Below, in pieces: positions 8,178 through 17,400 of a stretch of DNA of 64,000 bases. The notes under the pieces were generated by a model. The model was not told where the DNA came from and made no database searches. It saw only the letters and a list, made by a program, of their open reading frames with translations. Source of the stretch: Xanthocytophaga flava (lineage in GTDB: Bacteria; Bacteroidota; Bacteroidia; Cytophagales; 172606-1); the NCBI RefSeq assembly GCF_030068545.1, contig NZ_JASJOR010000003.1, positions 421,066-485,065 of the forward strand. Direction: 5' to 3'. Position numbers and translations under genes: made by a program. Each line of letters opens with the position of its first letter. Position 1 is the stretch's first letter.

Positions 8178-11100
8178 TTAGAACTGGAGGTTAAGTCCTA
8201 CAGTATAGGTACGTGCCTGTGGATATACCCCAAAGTCTCTTCCGAAGCTGGTAGAGGAGAAGGGGTCTGCACTTACTTCCGGATCATAACCTCTGTATTT
8301 GGTAAAGGTCAACAGATTCAATCCTGTTACATAAATACGCAGGTTACTGATTTTAGCTTTTGAAAGCAGGCTGCCTGGTAATGTATAACCCAGTGTCAGG
8401 TTTTTCAAGCGTACATAAGTACCATCCTCAATAAAACGATTAGAGAAACGATTGTTGTTATTAAGGTCTCCATATACTACACGTGGCATGTTGGTCTCTG
8501 TATTGGTTGGTGTCCAGCGATTCAACAAATCCGGAGATCCATTGGTAGCAGAACTCATGCTTTCCAGTGCCTGACGTGTGGCATTGTAAATATCGTTTCC
8601 GAAGCTTCCCTGGAACAAGAAACTCAGGTCAATTCCTTTATAAGCGAATGTGTTGGTGATACCCCCAAAAAATTTAGGATTAGGATTGCCTAATACAACA
8701 CGATCATCTCCATTAATCTGTTTATCTCCATTGGTATCTGCAAACTGAACATCTCCAGGTTTTGCGTCTTGTTGTTTGGCTGCCTTATTAATATCATCCT
8801 GATTCTGAAAGATACCTACCATTTTATATCCATAAAATGAACCCATTGGCAAGCCTTTTTTCACGATAGAATACTCATATATCAGAACGTTGTCTACCAC
8901 TTTACCTGTTGCATCTGTTTGTGTTCCAATATCAATCACTTTGTTTTTATTGGTGCTGATATTGAACTGGGTAGTCCAGGTAAATCCATTCTCCAGACGG
9001 ATATTGGTACTGGTAATGCCAAGTTCAAAACCTTTGTTTTCTATAGTTCCCAGGTTTTTGGTTACCTGTCCCTTCTGAGAACCTGTACTATAAGCCAATG
9101 GTACTTGAGCTAATAGATCATTGGTGCGTTTTAAATAAACGTCTGCTGTAACAGTGATTCTGTTATCCAGTAATCCGATGTCCAGACCTGCATCATACTG
9201 ATTGGTGGTTTCCCATTTCAGTTTATCATTTCCAATTACGTTTGGTACAATACCCCCATCAATACCACTGCTACCCTGATAGTTATATCCTGTACTGTAA
9301 GTACTGAAGCGGTCATATACACCAATATTTTGATTACCATTGGCTCCATAACTCAAGCGGAGTTTCAGATCAGACAATGCTTTGGATTTTGGAAAGAATG
9401 CTTCGCTGGAAATACGCCATCCCAATGACAAGGCAGGGAAATAGCCAAAACGATTCGATTTGTTGAAACGGCTCGATCCATCGGCACGCATACTGGCAGT
9501 AGCATAGTAGCGATCAGCATATGCATAGGTACCACGTACAAAATAACTGATTAGTCCCCATTGTTCCTGATAGCTATAAGGTGGTGAATATTTAGTACCC
9601 GCTGAAAGGTACGGAACTGCATTAGACGGATAACCATATACAGAAGCTCCTGAAGTGAAGCGGTCAGATGCCTGAGCAGAATATCCTCCCAATAAAGTTA
9701 AACTTTGATTGTCACCAATTTTGGGTTTGTAAGTCAGTGTATTTTCCCATAACCAGATTAACTCCTCACTTCGCCCTGTTCGACCACTTCCTTTATCGCT
9801 GGATGCCGTGTTTTGTGTGCCTGCATATTCTCTTGATATAAACTGATTTTCATTCTGAGTACGAAAGTCAATACCCCCATTGGTACGGAATGTCAGATTA
9901 TCCAGAATGTCAAATTCTCCATACAGGTTGCCAATGGCCTGATAGATCAAAGCCTGGTTATGTGTTTCGTTCAAGTTACTGTATGGATTATCACTAAATG
10001 AGAAGGTGTTTTGTCCATAGCTGCCATCACTCTTATATACAGGTATAGTAGGAATCTGAGTCAATGCACCCATGATTACACCTGAGTTTCCTAGTCCCAA
10101 TTCACTGCGTACACTTCGGTTATTGTCTGTCCGGCTAATGTTTAGGCTAGTTCCTGCTCTGAAGCGTTTGGTAATTTCCTGATCCAGGTTCAGTTTAAAC
10201 GAGATTCTTTTGAATCCCGAGTTTTTGATAATGCCATCCTGATCAAAATACGCTCCTGATAGATAGTATTTGGTCTTATCTCCACCTCCCTGTACACTCA
10301 ATTGATAGCTTTTGATAGGAGCCGTACGATAGATAAGGTCTTGCCAGTTTGTATTGGTTTTAACGGTATCTGGTTGTCCAAAAGCCTTAGCTCGACCACT
10401 ATTTACCAATGCCTCATCATAGAGGGTTGCAAATTGCTGACCATTTAGTACATCTAGTTTTTTTCTCAGCTCCTGCTGACTGAAATACGCATTGAATGTC
10501 ACCTGAGGTTTACCTGCTTTCCCACGTTTGGTTGTGATAACCACAACGCCATTGGCAGCACGCGAACCGTAAATAGCAGCAGACGCCCCATCTTTCAGTA
10601 CATCAATCGATTCAATATCACTTGGGTTTAAGGTATTCAGTGGGTTAGGTTTCTGATTGCCAATGCTAACTTCCGAATCGTAGCTTGGTAATACAGGTAC
10701 GCCATCAATCACATACAAAGGTGAATTGGTAAGACTGATTGAGTTATTGCCACGAATACGGATGTTAATACCAGAACCAGGAGCTCCGGTGGGTGCAGTT
10801 ACCTGTACCCCGGCAGCCTGACCTTGTAAAGCCTGATCAAAACCAGCTACGGTTTGTTTGCTTAGTTCTTTGGAATTTACTGTCGCTACAGAAGTACTCA
10901 GTTCAGGTTTTTTCTGGGTACCATATCCTACTACAACTACTTCATTCAATGACTTGATATCAGGCACCATCTGAAAATCAATGGTCGACCTTGCACCTAC
11001 AGTCACTTCTTCAGTAGTATAGCCAATAGCAGAAATTACCAAAACTGCTTGTTCATCCGGAACATTGATGCTATAATTTCCTTGTGCATCAGTAGCTACT

Positions 11101-11639
11101 CCCTGATTTGTGCCTTTGATCACTATACTTACACCTGGCAGGCCTTCGCCTTTCTCATCTGTGATTTTCCCTTTTACCGGAAAAGCAGCTACTTGCTCCA
11201 TTTTATTCATCGAAGTGAATGTCATGGAATTGCCAGATGAATTGTTCATGGGAATATTGGGAGATTGCATCGGTTCCAGCGAAAGTTTGGTTGACTTTTG
11301 CTCAGATACAATCACATAGGTATTCTTCTTTAGTTTCTTCAATTGCAGACCTGATGCTTTCAGCAGATTTTGCAGATTCTTCTCTGCTGACAGACTCATA
11401 TCTATCCGCTTGCTATCGATGCGTTTGTTTTCTACAATATCTTCTTCAAAAAGTATATCTACATGGTAATGTTCTTTTATTTCAAGGATCGCATCACGCA
11501 GTAACAGCGTTTTTGGATCGTTTTGCTGACTCCTTTGGAGGTTATAGGCTAATGTCTGAGAGTAAGACGTTGCTGGATAAGCACTTAGCCAGCATGTCAA
11601 CCCAATTGTCGACAGAAGCAAGGGTACTTTATGATTCAT
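8178..11639 (-). CDS. SusC/RagA TonB-dependent outer-membrane transporter with signalling domain
   Basis: An active glycan importer, 1153 residues. After a signal peptide comes an STN/secretin-like domain (about 43-112), which in this family contacts a FecR anti-sigma factor. A carboxypeptidase-regulatory-like domain (155-226) follows, with KGKITDEKGEGLPGVSI. The plug (about 232-372) starts EVVVVGYGTQKK and contains LYVIDGVPV and YGSRAANGVVVITTKRG. The 22-stranded barrel ends in aromatic residues (VGLNLQF). The STN domain matches the adjacent FecR and ECF sigma genes and implies substrate-induced transcription. It pairs with the SusD gene 31 bases downstream. The residues after the box read KPELSTSV in place of the usual KxxLTGSV, a minor oddity. 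Confidence 0.96.
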   Translation of the reverse strand: MNHKVPLLLSTIGLTCWLSAYPATSYSQTLAYNLQRSQQNDPKTLLLRDAILEIKEHYHVDILFEEDIVENKRIDSKRIDMSLSAEKNLQNLLKASGLQLKKLKKNTYVIVSEQKSTKLSLEPMQSPNIPMNNSSGNSMTFTSMNKMEQVAAFPVKGKITDEKGEGLPGVSIVIKGTNQGVATDAQGNYSINVPDEQAVLVISAIGYTTEEVTVGARSTIDFQMVPDIKSLNEVVVVGYGTQKKPELSTSVATVNSKELSKQTVAGFDQALQGQAAGVQVTAPTGAPGSGINIRIRGNNSISLTNSPLYVIDGVPVLPSYDSEVSIGNQKPNPLNTLNPSDIESIDVLKDGASAAIYGSRAANGVVVITTKRGKAGKPQVTFNAYFSQQELRKKLDVLNGQQFATLYDEALVNSGRAKAFGQPDTVKTNTNWQDLIYRTAPIKSYQLSVQGGGDKTKYYLSGAYFDQDGIIKNSGFKRISFKLNLDQEITKRFRAGTSLNISRTDNNRSVRSELGLGNSGVIMGALTQIPTIPVYKSDGSYGQNTFSFSDNPYSNLNETHNQALIYQAIGNLYGEFDILDNLTFRTNGGIDFRTQNENQFISREYAGTQNTASSDKGSGRTGRSEELIWLWENTLTYKPKIGDNQSLTLLGGYSAQASDRFTSGASVYGYPSNAVPYLSAGTKYSPPYSYQEQWGLISYFVRGTYAYADRYYATASMRADGSSRFNKSNRFGYFPALSLGWRISSEAFFPKSKALSDLKLRLSYGANGNQNIGVYDRFSTYSTGYNYQGSSGIDGGIVPNVIGNDKLKWETTNQYDAGLDIGLLDNRITVTADVYLKRTNDLLAQVPLAYSTGSQKGQVTKNLGTIENKGFELGITSTNIRLENGFTWTTQFNISTNKNKVIDIGTQTDATGKVVDNVLIYEYSIVKKGLPMGSFYGYKMVGIFQNQDDINKAAKQQDAKPGDVQFADTNGDKQINGDDRVVLGNPNPKFFGGITNTFAYKGIDLSFLFQGSFGNDIYNATRQALESMSSATNGSPDLLNRWTPTNTETNMPRVVYGDLNNNNRFSNRFIEDGTYVRLKNLTLGYTLPGSLLSKAKISNLRIYVTGLNLLTFTKYRGYDPEVSADPFSSTSFGRDFGVYPQARTYTVGLNLQF

Positions 11640-11793
11640 GTTAATTTAAGGGTTTAGAAAAGTGATAACAGGATTTTAATTTGTGTTTTGTGATGTTCAA
11701 TCGGTGAATAGTACAATTTTTTACCGCGTAGCCGAAATGGGCTAAAACAGTTTGATCGTTTGAGTTAAAAAGGATTATAGATTATACAATGTG

Positions 11794-12795
11794 TTATTGA
11801 GGCGATAGTAAAAAGGTGTCTTGCTGAACTTGTACATTCAGATCCATGGCTTGAGAAACTACATACAGGAGTTCCTGAGCACTTTCGGCCTGAAAGGTTC
11901 CTGTGATTTTACGTGAAGCAAGTGTTGTATCTGTTATCTGTACCGAGACTCCGAAATTTTCGGATAATAACTGAACGAGTTCTTCTACTGAGGTTCGGTT
12001 AAAGACAAACCGATGATCTTTCCAGGAAGTATATTGCTGTACTTCCTGCTTTTGTTGCAGACTAAATGATCCTTTGGAATCTACCGTTACCACATCTCCC
12101 GGATGGATAACTACAGGTTTTTGAATGGTTGCAGTACGTAACTGAACCTTCCCTTTAGTTAAAATTACTTTTGAACCACGTTGGCGACTGAAGACAACGA
12201 ATTCCGTACCCAGTACCTCTACTTCCAGGTTATCGGGTGTTTTTACGACAAAGCGTTTATGATCTGGTGTATGCGTTACCGAAAATTCAGCTTCTCCCTT
12301 TAACAATACCTCACGATTTCCTTTTCCAAAGAAGAAACGAGAATGTTGCAGTTGTGAGTTTGCATTTAGGGTCACAATAGTACCATCTTCTAGTGCTACT
12401 TTTCTAATCTGGCCGTAGGACGTCTGGTACGTTTTGTTCAGAATAGCCTCTCTCTGCCAGAATATTCCTATTCCCAACAGTGCAACCACAGAGGCAGCTA
12501 CCCACCAAGATGTGCGCTTACGGGAATAGGAAACAAACGGCGATTGAATGGAATTATAGTTTGTTGAAATAGTTTCTGTATCTGGATTGGTAGCGCGTGT
12601 AACTAGTTTTTCGAAAGCTGAATTGGCATCTGGTATAAACTGCGGATGTTTTTCTTCCCACTCTTCCAACCAATCATAGTATTGCTCCCGATTCCGCTCA
12701 TCTTGCAGCCATTCCTCTATTAACTTGCGTTGTAAAGGATTGGCATTACCTGACAGGAACATAAATATGATATCTTTAGTCAATTCTGTTTTCAT
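11794..12795 (-). CDS. FecR family anti-sigma factor
   Basis: An inner-membrane anti-sigma regulator, 333 residues. The cytoplasmic N-terminal 95 residues should bind the sigma factor. One membrane segment (about 97-113, WWVAASVVALLGIGIFW) leads to the periplasmic FecR domain (about 120-235, with GQIRKVALEDGTIVTLNANS and GTEFVVFSRQ). The C-terminal DUF4974-like domain (about 260-333) meets the STN domain of SusC. It lies 66 bases after the sigma gene and 154 bases before SusC, the normal trans-envelope signalling order. The motif TTAGGGTAT lies about 40-50 bases before its start and recurs before the sigma gene. Confidence 0.95.
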   Translation of the reverse strand: MKTELTKDIIFMFLSGNANPLQRKLIEEWLQDERNREQYYDWLEEWEEKHPQFIPDANSAFEKLVTRATNPDTETISTNYNSIQSPFVSYSRKRTSWWVAASVVALLGIGIFWQREAILNKTYQTSYGQIRKVALEDGTIVTLNANSQLQHSRFFFGKGNREVLLKGEAEFSVTHTPDHKRFVVKTPDNLEVEVLGTEFVVFSRQRGSKVILTKGKVQLRTATIQKPVVIHPGDVVTVDSKGSFSLQQKQEVQQYTSWKDHRFVFNRTSVEELVQLLSENFGVSVQITDTTLASRKITGTFQAESAQELLYVVSQAMDLNVQVQQDTFLLSPQ

Positions 12796-12834
12796 GAATG
12801 TAGGCTTTGCTGAATAGAGTATAATAGCAGGGGG

Positions 12835-12847
12835 ATACCCTAATCAA
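12835..12847 (-). promoter_or_regulatory. Shared upstream motif before FecR gene
   Basis: On the minus strand this reads TTGATTAGGGTAT, followed by CCCC. The block ATTAGGGTAT occurs again at 13583-13592 upstream of the sigma gene. Two copies placed before the two regulatory genes of one locus suggest a sigma-dependent or translational control element; function is inferred. Confidence 0.4.
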
Positions 12848-12861
12848 AAAGAAAGATTTTT

Positions 12862-13515
12862 TTAAAAGAACAGGGTAGAAGCGATCAGGATGGACACAAT
12901 GAACCATTCTTTTTTCAAAGCAGCCTTTATAATTTTTAGTGCTTTGGTAATATGTGCTTCCACTGTTTTCTGTGAAAGATTCATTTCGGTAGCTATCTCT
13001 GTATATTTTTTGCCTTCAAAGCGGCTTAACAGGAATACCTTCTGGATCTGTGGAGGAAGTTCTTTGATGATTTTATCCAGTTTCAGATACAATTCATCGT
13101 ATTGAAGCATCTGGTCTGCTGTAGGCATGGATGACGTGAGCAGCAGATCATCGGTAATTTCGTCCGGCGCTTTGCCAAGTTCAGCACGTAAGTAGGCAAA
13201 TGCTCTATAACGCACTACTGTAAAGAGGTAGGCTTTGTAGGATGTTTTAACATGAAGATACTGCTCTTTGGTCCAGAACTGAAGAAACACTTCAGTTACC
13301 AGATCCTCAGCAATCTGTTTGGAATAAACAAACCGGATGGCATGGCTGCACAAAGGTTTGTAATACTTCTTAAAAAGCAATTCTATCCCTTCTGAGACAT
13401 TTTCTTCCAGTGTTTTGCGAATAAAAAATTCTTTGTCAACTGGAGTACTGGTAGAATTTTCGTCAGATTGAAAAGAAAATAAGGATTGTGAACTTTGATT
13501 TTCGGGCAACGCCAT
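12862..13515 (-). CDS. ECF RNA polymerase sigma factor (Bacteroidota FecI-like)
   Basis: A 217-residue extracytoplasmic-function sigma factor. Region 2 is recognised by LLFKKYYKPLCSHAIRFVYS and IAEDLVTEVFLQFW. Region 4 includes LPPQIQKVFLLSRFEGKKYTEIATEMNLSQKTVEAHI with a helix-turn-helix. It lacks other domains. The C-terminus ends in an unusual hydrophobic tail, EWFIVSILIASTLFF, that could be a membrane-contacting end. It should be held by the FecR protein encoded next and, once released, transcribe the SusCD-GH30 genes. The ATG at 13515 is the first in frame and gives a normal family length. Confidence 0.95.
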   Translation of the reverse strand: MALPENQSSQSLFSFQSDENSTSTPVDKEFFIRKTLEENVSEGIELLFKKYYKPLCSHAIRFVYSKQIAEDLVTEVFLQFWTKEQYLHVKTSYKAYLFTVVRYRAFAYLRAELGKAPDEITDDLLLTSSMPTADQMLQYDELYLKLDKIIKELPPQIQKVFLLSRFEGKKYTEIATEMNLSQKTVEAHITKALKIIKAALKKEWFIVSILIASTLFF

Positions 13516-13582
13516 ACCTGCGACTCAATAATAAAAACAAATCAAAAACTCTTCTTGCCTATAAGAGTTAAAACCCCGGTGC

Positions 13583-13595
13583 ATACCCTAATAAG
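13583..13595 (-). promoter_or_regulatory. Shared upstream motif before sigma gene
   Basis: On the minus strand this reads CTTATTAGGGTAT. It matches ATTAGGGTAT at 12835-12844 and lies about 68-80 bases before the sigma start codon. See the copy before the FecR gene. It may be part of an autoregulated promoter. Confidence 0.4.
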
Positions 13596-14028
13596 AATTT
13601 CATTTTTTTTATAATTTTTTGCAAAACCTCTAGGGGGCCACCTGTATTTTCCTCTACTCTATACTGTTTTCCAAACTATACCCGAATGCGTAAATTTTCT
13701 GTAAGGGTAGAACATGAGGCATTGTATAAAAGTGCCATCTTAGAAGATGTAATGAGCGTAGGAATTGCCCGGTTTTGTTTGTGGAAAGGGTAAAAGGTTG
13801 ATTTGTTGTGTGTTGTAAGCCTTCTGTGAATAGTGTTTTTTCTGTGTTATCTACTAAATAGCATTGCCTAGGTGTAAAATGTTTTTTCACTAGCGAGTAA
13901 ATTTGCTATTTTCACAACTAGTAAAAATACAAACAGAAGCTAACTCAACTTTAAGGCAAGGTTTTTTTATTTTATCCTTCTGAAAGGATCTTTTTCTCTT
14001 TCTGTCTCCTGCAAGGATATCCCCATTG

Positions 14029-14142
14029 TGTCCTCCTGAAAGGATCTCTTGACAAATAGAGCCATGCTTAGTCTCTGAGCAAAATAATTATCTCCAGTCG
14101 GAAAGGTCGCCGGTCTTGCCACGAGTTCCTTTCAGGAGGACA
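14029..14142 (+). repeat. Family A interspersed repeat, copy A2
   Basis: TGTCCTCCTGAAAGGA (14029-14044) and TCCTTTCAGGAGGACA (14127-14142) are perfect 16-base inverted terminal repeats around a 114-base core. The core has GACAAATAGAGCCATGC and AAAGGTCGCCGGTCTTGCCACGA. Just to the left are two more degenerate left ends (around 13973-13988 and 14002-14017). This is the only clear copy not between convergent genes; it lies in the 945-base gap between the sigma gene start and the alpha-2-macroglobulin gene end. That gap holds this copy, a family C copy and nothing else I could recognise. Confidence 0.88.
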
Positions 14143-14149
14143 GAGAGGG

Positions 14150-14370
14150 GTGAGAAGGTCGGACGAGATATGTCTTGAAGGTGATTTTTTTGCAAGCAAA
14201 AAATGAAGAAGCTTATGGAAGAGACAAGAAAGTGACAATAAGCAAATGTAGGTAGAGCGAATAAAAAAAACGATGAAAGAGATAGATTCTGGAAAATAAA
14301 CAAACACAGAAAGAGTGCTTGCTCAAAAAATAACCCAAGCCTACATTTTTCAAAAGTATAGACTTGGGTT
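14150..14370 (-). repeat. Family C intergenic repeat, inverted copy C2
   Basis: Read on the minus strand it has the hairpin AACCCAAGtC..GgCTTGGGTT, then TTATTTTTTGAG, a variable T-rich stretch, and CTTCATTTTTTGCTTGC near 14188-14204. The same order is seen at 58935-59080. The short open frames across it (such as 14068-14307) are by-products of the repeat. Confidence 0.6.
14332..14370. terminator. Stem-loop of family C element
   Basis: AACCCAAGCC (14332-14341) pairs with GACTTGGGTT (14361-14370) with one mismatch. It lies 91 bases beyond the stop of the minus-strand alpha-2-macroglobulin gene and can act as its terminator. The same stem begins family C at 58935. Confidence 0.6.
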
Positions 14371-14460
14371 GTACTCTCTTCAAAATTCAGATCATCTATG
14401 TAGTGTATCTAGGATACAATCAAAAGTCAGGTTTAACGCTTGATGCATATCACCAGTGCT

Positions 14461-17400
14461 TTATTTCAAAATCTCAATTTTCTCTCCACCTTCCCAGTCT
14501 TTAAACTCATTGGTATAGTAGAGATAGGCTGTACTGGCAGGTGCTGTAAAGGTGCCAGGTACCTCAGCTTTCAGATCAAGTTGAATCTGAATCCAGTCTT
14601 TAGGGGCTACTTTGCGATAGTAAAACACTACATAATTTTTGCGCACCTCATAGAAGTCTACTATCTTCTTTTCCTGTAGTTCCTTTAACTGCCAGGGTTG
14701 TGGACTCAATCCAGATGGAATGCCCACCAGAGCCACAGTCATAGGGAGTGTCTCACTGGTTTTGTTTTTTACCGATGTTGTCATTCGTACCGTTTGTCCA
14801 GTTTGAATGGCTGTGTGTGAAAGCTGAGTTTCTACGTCTACCTTACACTCAGGTGCACTGTTTGGAGTTTGCGATGCCCAGGATACATTCATAGAATAAG
14901 GAAGAGCTGTTTTGGTGTTTTCAAATACAACCCGGAAAGGTTGTTTACCTTCTTTCATAAACCGTTCTATACCTGTAATCGTAATATCTTCCCGTGCATC
15001 CTTTTCATACGACTGAGAGCCAATCAACTCTTCCCCCATATATACCAGCAGATTACCTCCCTCTGATGTGTGTCGTACAAATTTGGCATATTCAGTCAGC
15101 GATTTCAGTGCCAGAATAGTAGCCTGAGTAGATCCAAAGCCTCCATACTTTCTGGATTTTACAATTTTATTGACAAGCTTCTGTACCTGAGTTTCATCGG
15201 GATTGGTTGTCTTTAGTAAGGCTTGCAATAAAAGAGAAGCCGTTTCTATTTGTAGTGACTGTCCATACGAAGAGGTCATAGATGTAGCCATTTTTGCCTT
15301 TTCAAGTCCTTTTTCGTTTATCTGGCGAGTACATTCTGTTATGAGTTTTTCTCCTTTCTCTGTGTCTTTCAGATTGAAAGCTGCATTGGCTAAAAGTGCC
15401 ATCTGGTAGAGATCCTGATTTTTGAGGGCTATCTGATAACTGTTCTCATACTCTGGTCTGATTTCCTGGATTCCGGCTTCTGTCAGGGCATAGACAATAT
15501 AGGCATTCATAGCCTGATCGCTGCCCGGGATAGAGTACATGTGTCGGGGATTCAAAATAAAGCTTCCTTTCCCGTCTCGACGACTCAGTATCCATTGTTT
15601 GGTCCGTCTGAGCATTTTCTCGTCTACCCCATCATACACTTTCTTCATTTCTGTAAACTCTGCCAGACCAAAAGCCGTCAGTGCTTCATGGGGAGGAGTA
15701 TGTCCAAACCACTCAAAGCCATCTTCTTTGGTTTCAAACCCTATCAGGCGTTTGTAGCCTTTATCAATATAGTCCAGTGCCTGCTTCTCCAGTTTGGGAT
15801 TGGACGTGCCTGATTCCCGTAAATATTGTAATACCAATACATTGGGATAGGTAGAGGAAGATGTCTGTTCAAAACATCCATAGGGTTCTCTCAATACCGA
15901 TTCAATGCCATTTAGTAATTCATTCAATAGATTAGGATAAGCTTTTAACTCTGCTTTTATAGAGCCTTTGACAGGTTCATTGATCGTGAACGAAAACTGT
16001 GCCTCTTTTTCTTTGCCAGAGTAGGCCATTTCTGTGGGAAAGCCCTTCGGCTGTACATCTATCTCCTGTGAAACCGTCTCCTGCATACCATCGCCCTGGA
16101 AGATAAGTGTCAATGTGCCTTTACCTGCTACGGGTTGCACTTCGGCATGTAAATACAAGGTTTTGGCTTCTCCTGGTAGACTATACACCGACCCATTGAA
16201 AGCGGTGATTTTTAGTTGAGGAGGTGTTTTTATGGTAAGTTCACCATGAATAGCCTGACTGGTAGTATTCTTCAGGGAGATAGGAATTTCCAGTCTGTCT
16301 TCGAAAGTAAGATAGGGAGGGATTTTTGCCTCGATGCTGAAAGGTAACTGGGTTGCATAGGTTAGTTCGGCACGACCTGCCAGGCCGCTGGTACTCATAC
16401 CCTCTGTAGTAACTCGAAAGGCAGTGACCTGATCTGAATTATAGAAGCTTACATGGGCAGTACCTGTTCTGGCATCTGTCTGTATTTCATGATTCCAATA
16501 AATAGTACTACGAAAGTCTGTACGTTCAGCCACTGCTTTCTTCGGATCGTAGACCGGTATATAGAATTCCCGAGCTACAGAGAATTTTCGTTCGGCAATA
16601 TATACCTGAGAAATCGGAAGCTTGTTGCGGGGGATAGATCGTTTGTAATAAACGTCCTTTTTAGTGGTAATAACAATAACGCCATTGCTCCCACGTGAGC
16701 CGTATAAGGCGGTTGCTTCTCCTGATTTCAGTACACTGATGCTGGCTATATCAGTTGGAGAAATAAATTCAGGTGTAGTAACGAGTGTTCCATCTACAAC
16801 ATACAGAGGGTCACTGTTGGCTATGCTACTAACACCACGTATTTGAACACCTGATACAGACCCTGGTGCTCCATCTGACTGCGTTATTTGCACGCCTGAT
16901 ATTCGACCCTGTAAGGTCTGTGATAGTTCTGTAGATGGGAAAATATTCAATTCGCTGGATTGAACAGTAGCTACCGCACTAGTTAAGTCTTGTTTTCTTT
17001 GTGTGGCATACCCCACCACTACTACTTCATTGAGAGCCTGTACATCAGCAGACAGACTCATGTCTCCTAACGAGAATGGCGAATCTTCCATTACATCAGC
17101 AGATTTTGATTGAGCCTTTGTTGAAGGATTGGGTTTGCTTACTTGTACCCTTTTTGGAGTAGCAACAGCCTTTTCCTTAATAGCCTCATTTTGCCATTTG
17201 AAATCCTGGTTAGCCGCTACAGAACCTGGATTACTTGTCGGTTCCTGATCGAGCCTAATATATAGATATTGAGGGAAAACACCTGGTGCTTGGGCAAATA
17301 GCTGTATGGCTACTTTGGGATTGATTGCCTGAAACAGGAATCGTCCGTTAGAGCCGGTTGTAAGTTGAGCAGAACGTCGTTTATCATCCAGTTCAAATAA

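Noticed and set aside
13654..13890. 78-residue open frame
   Set aside because: No start support, no family, and composition unlike coding DNA; it is in the gap with repeat fragments.
14068..14307. 79-residue open frame
   Set aside because: It runs across repeat copies A2 and C2, and shares LLHFLLA with the frame at 58904, which is also inside a repeat.
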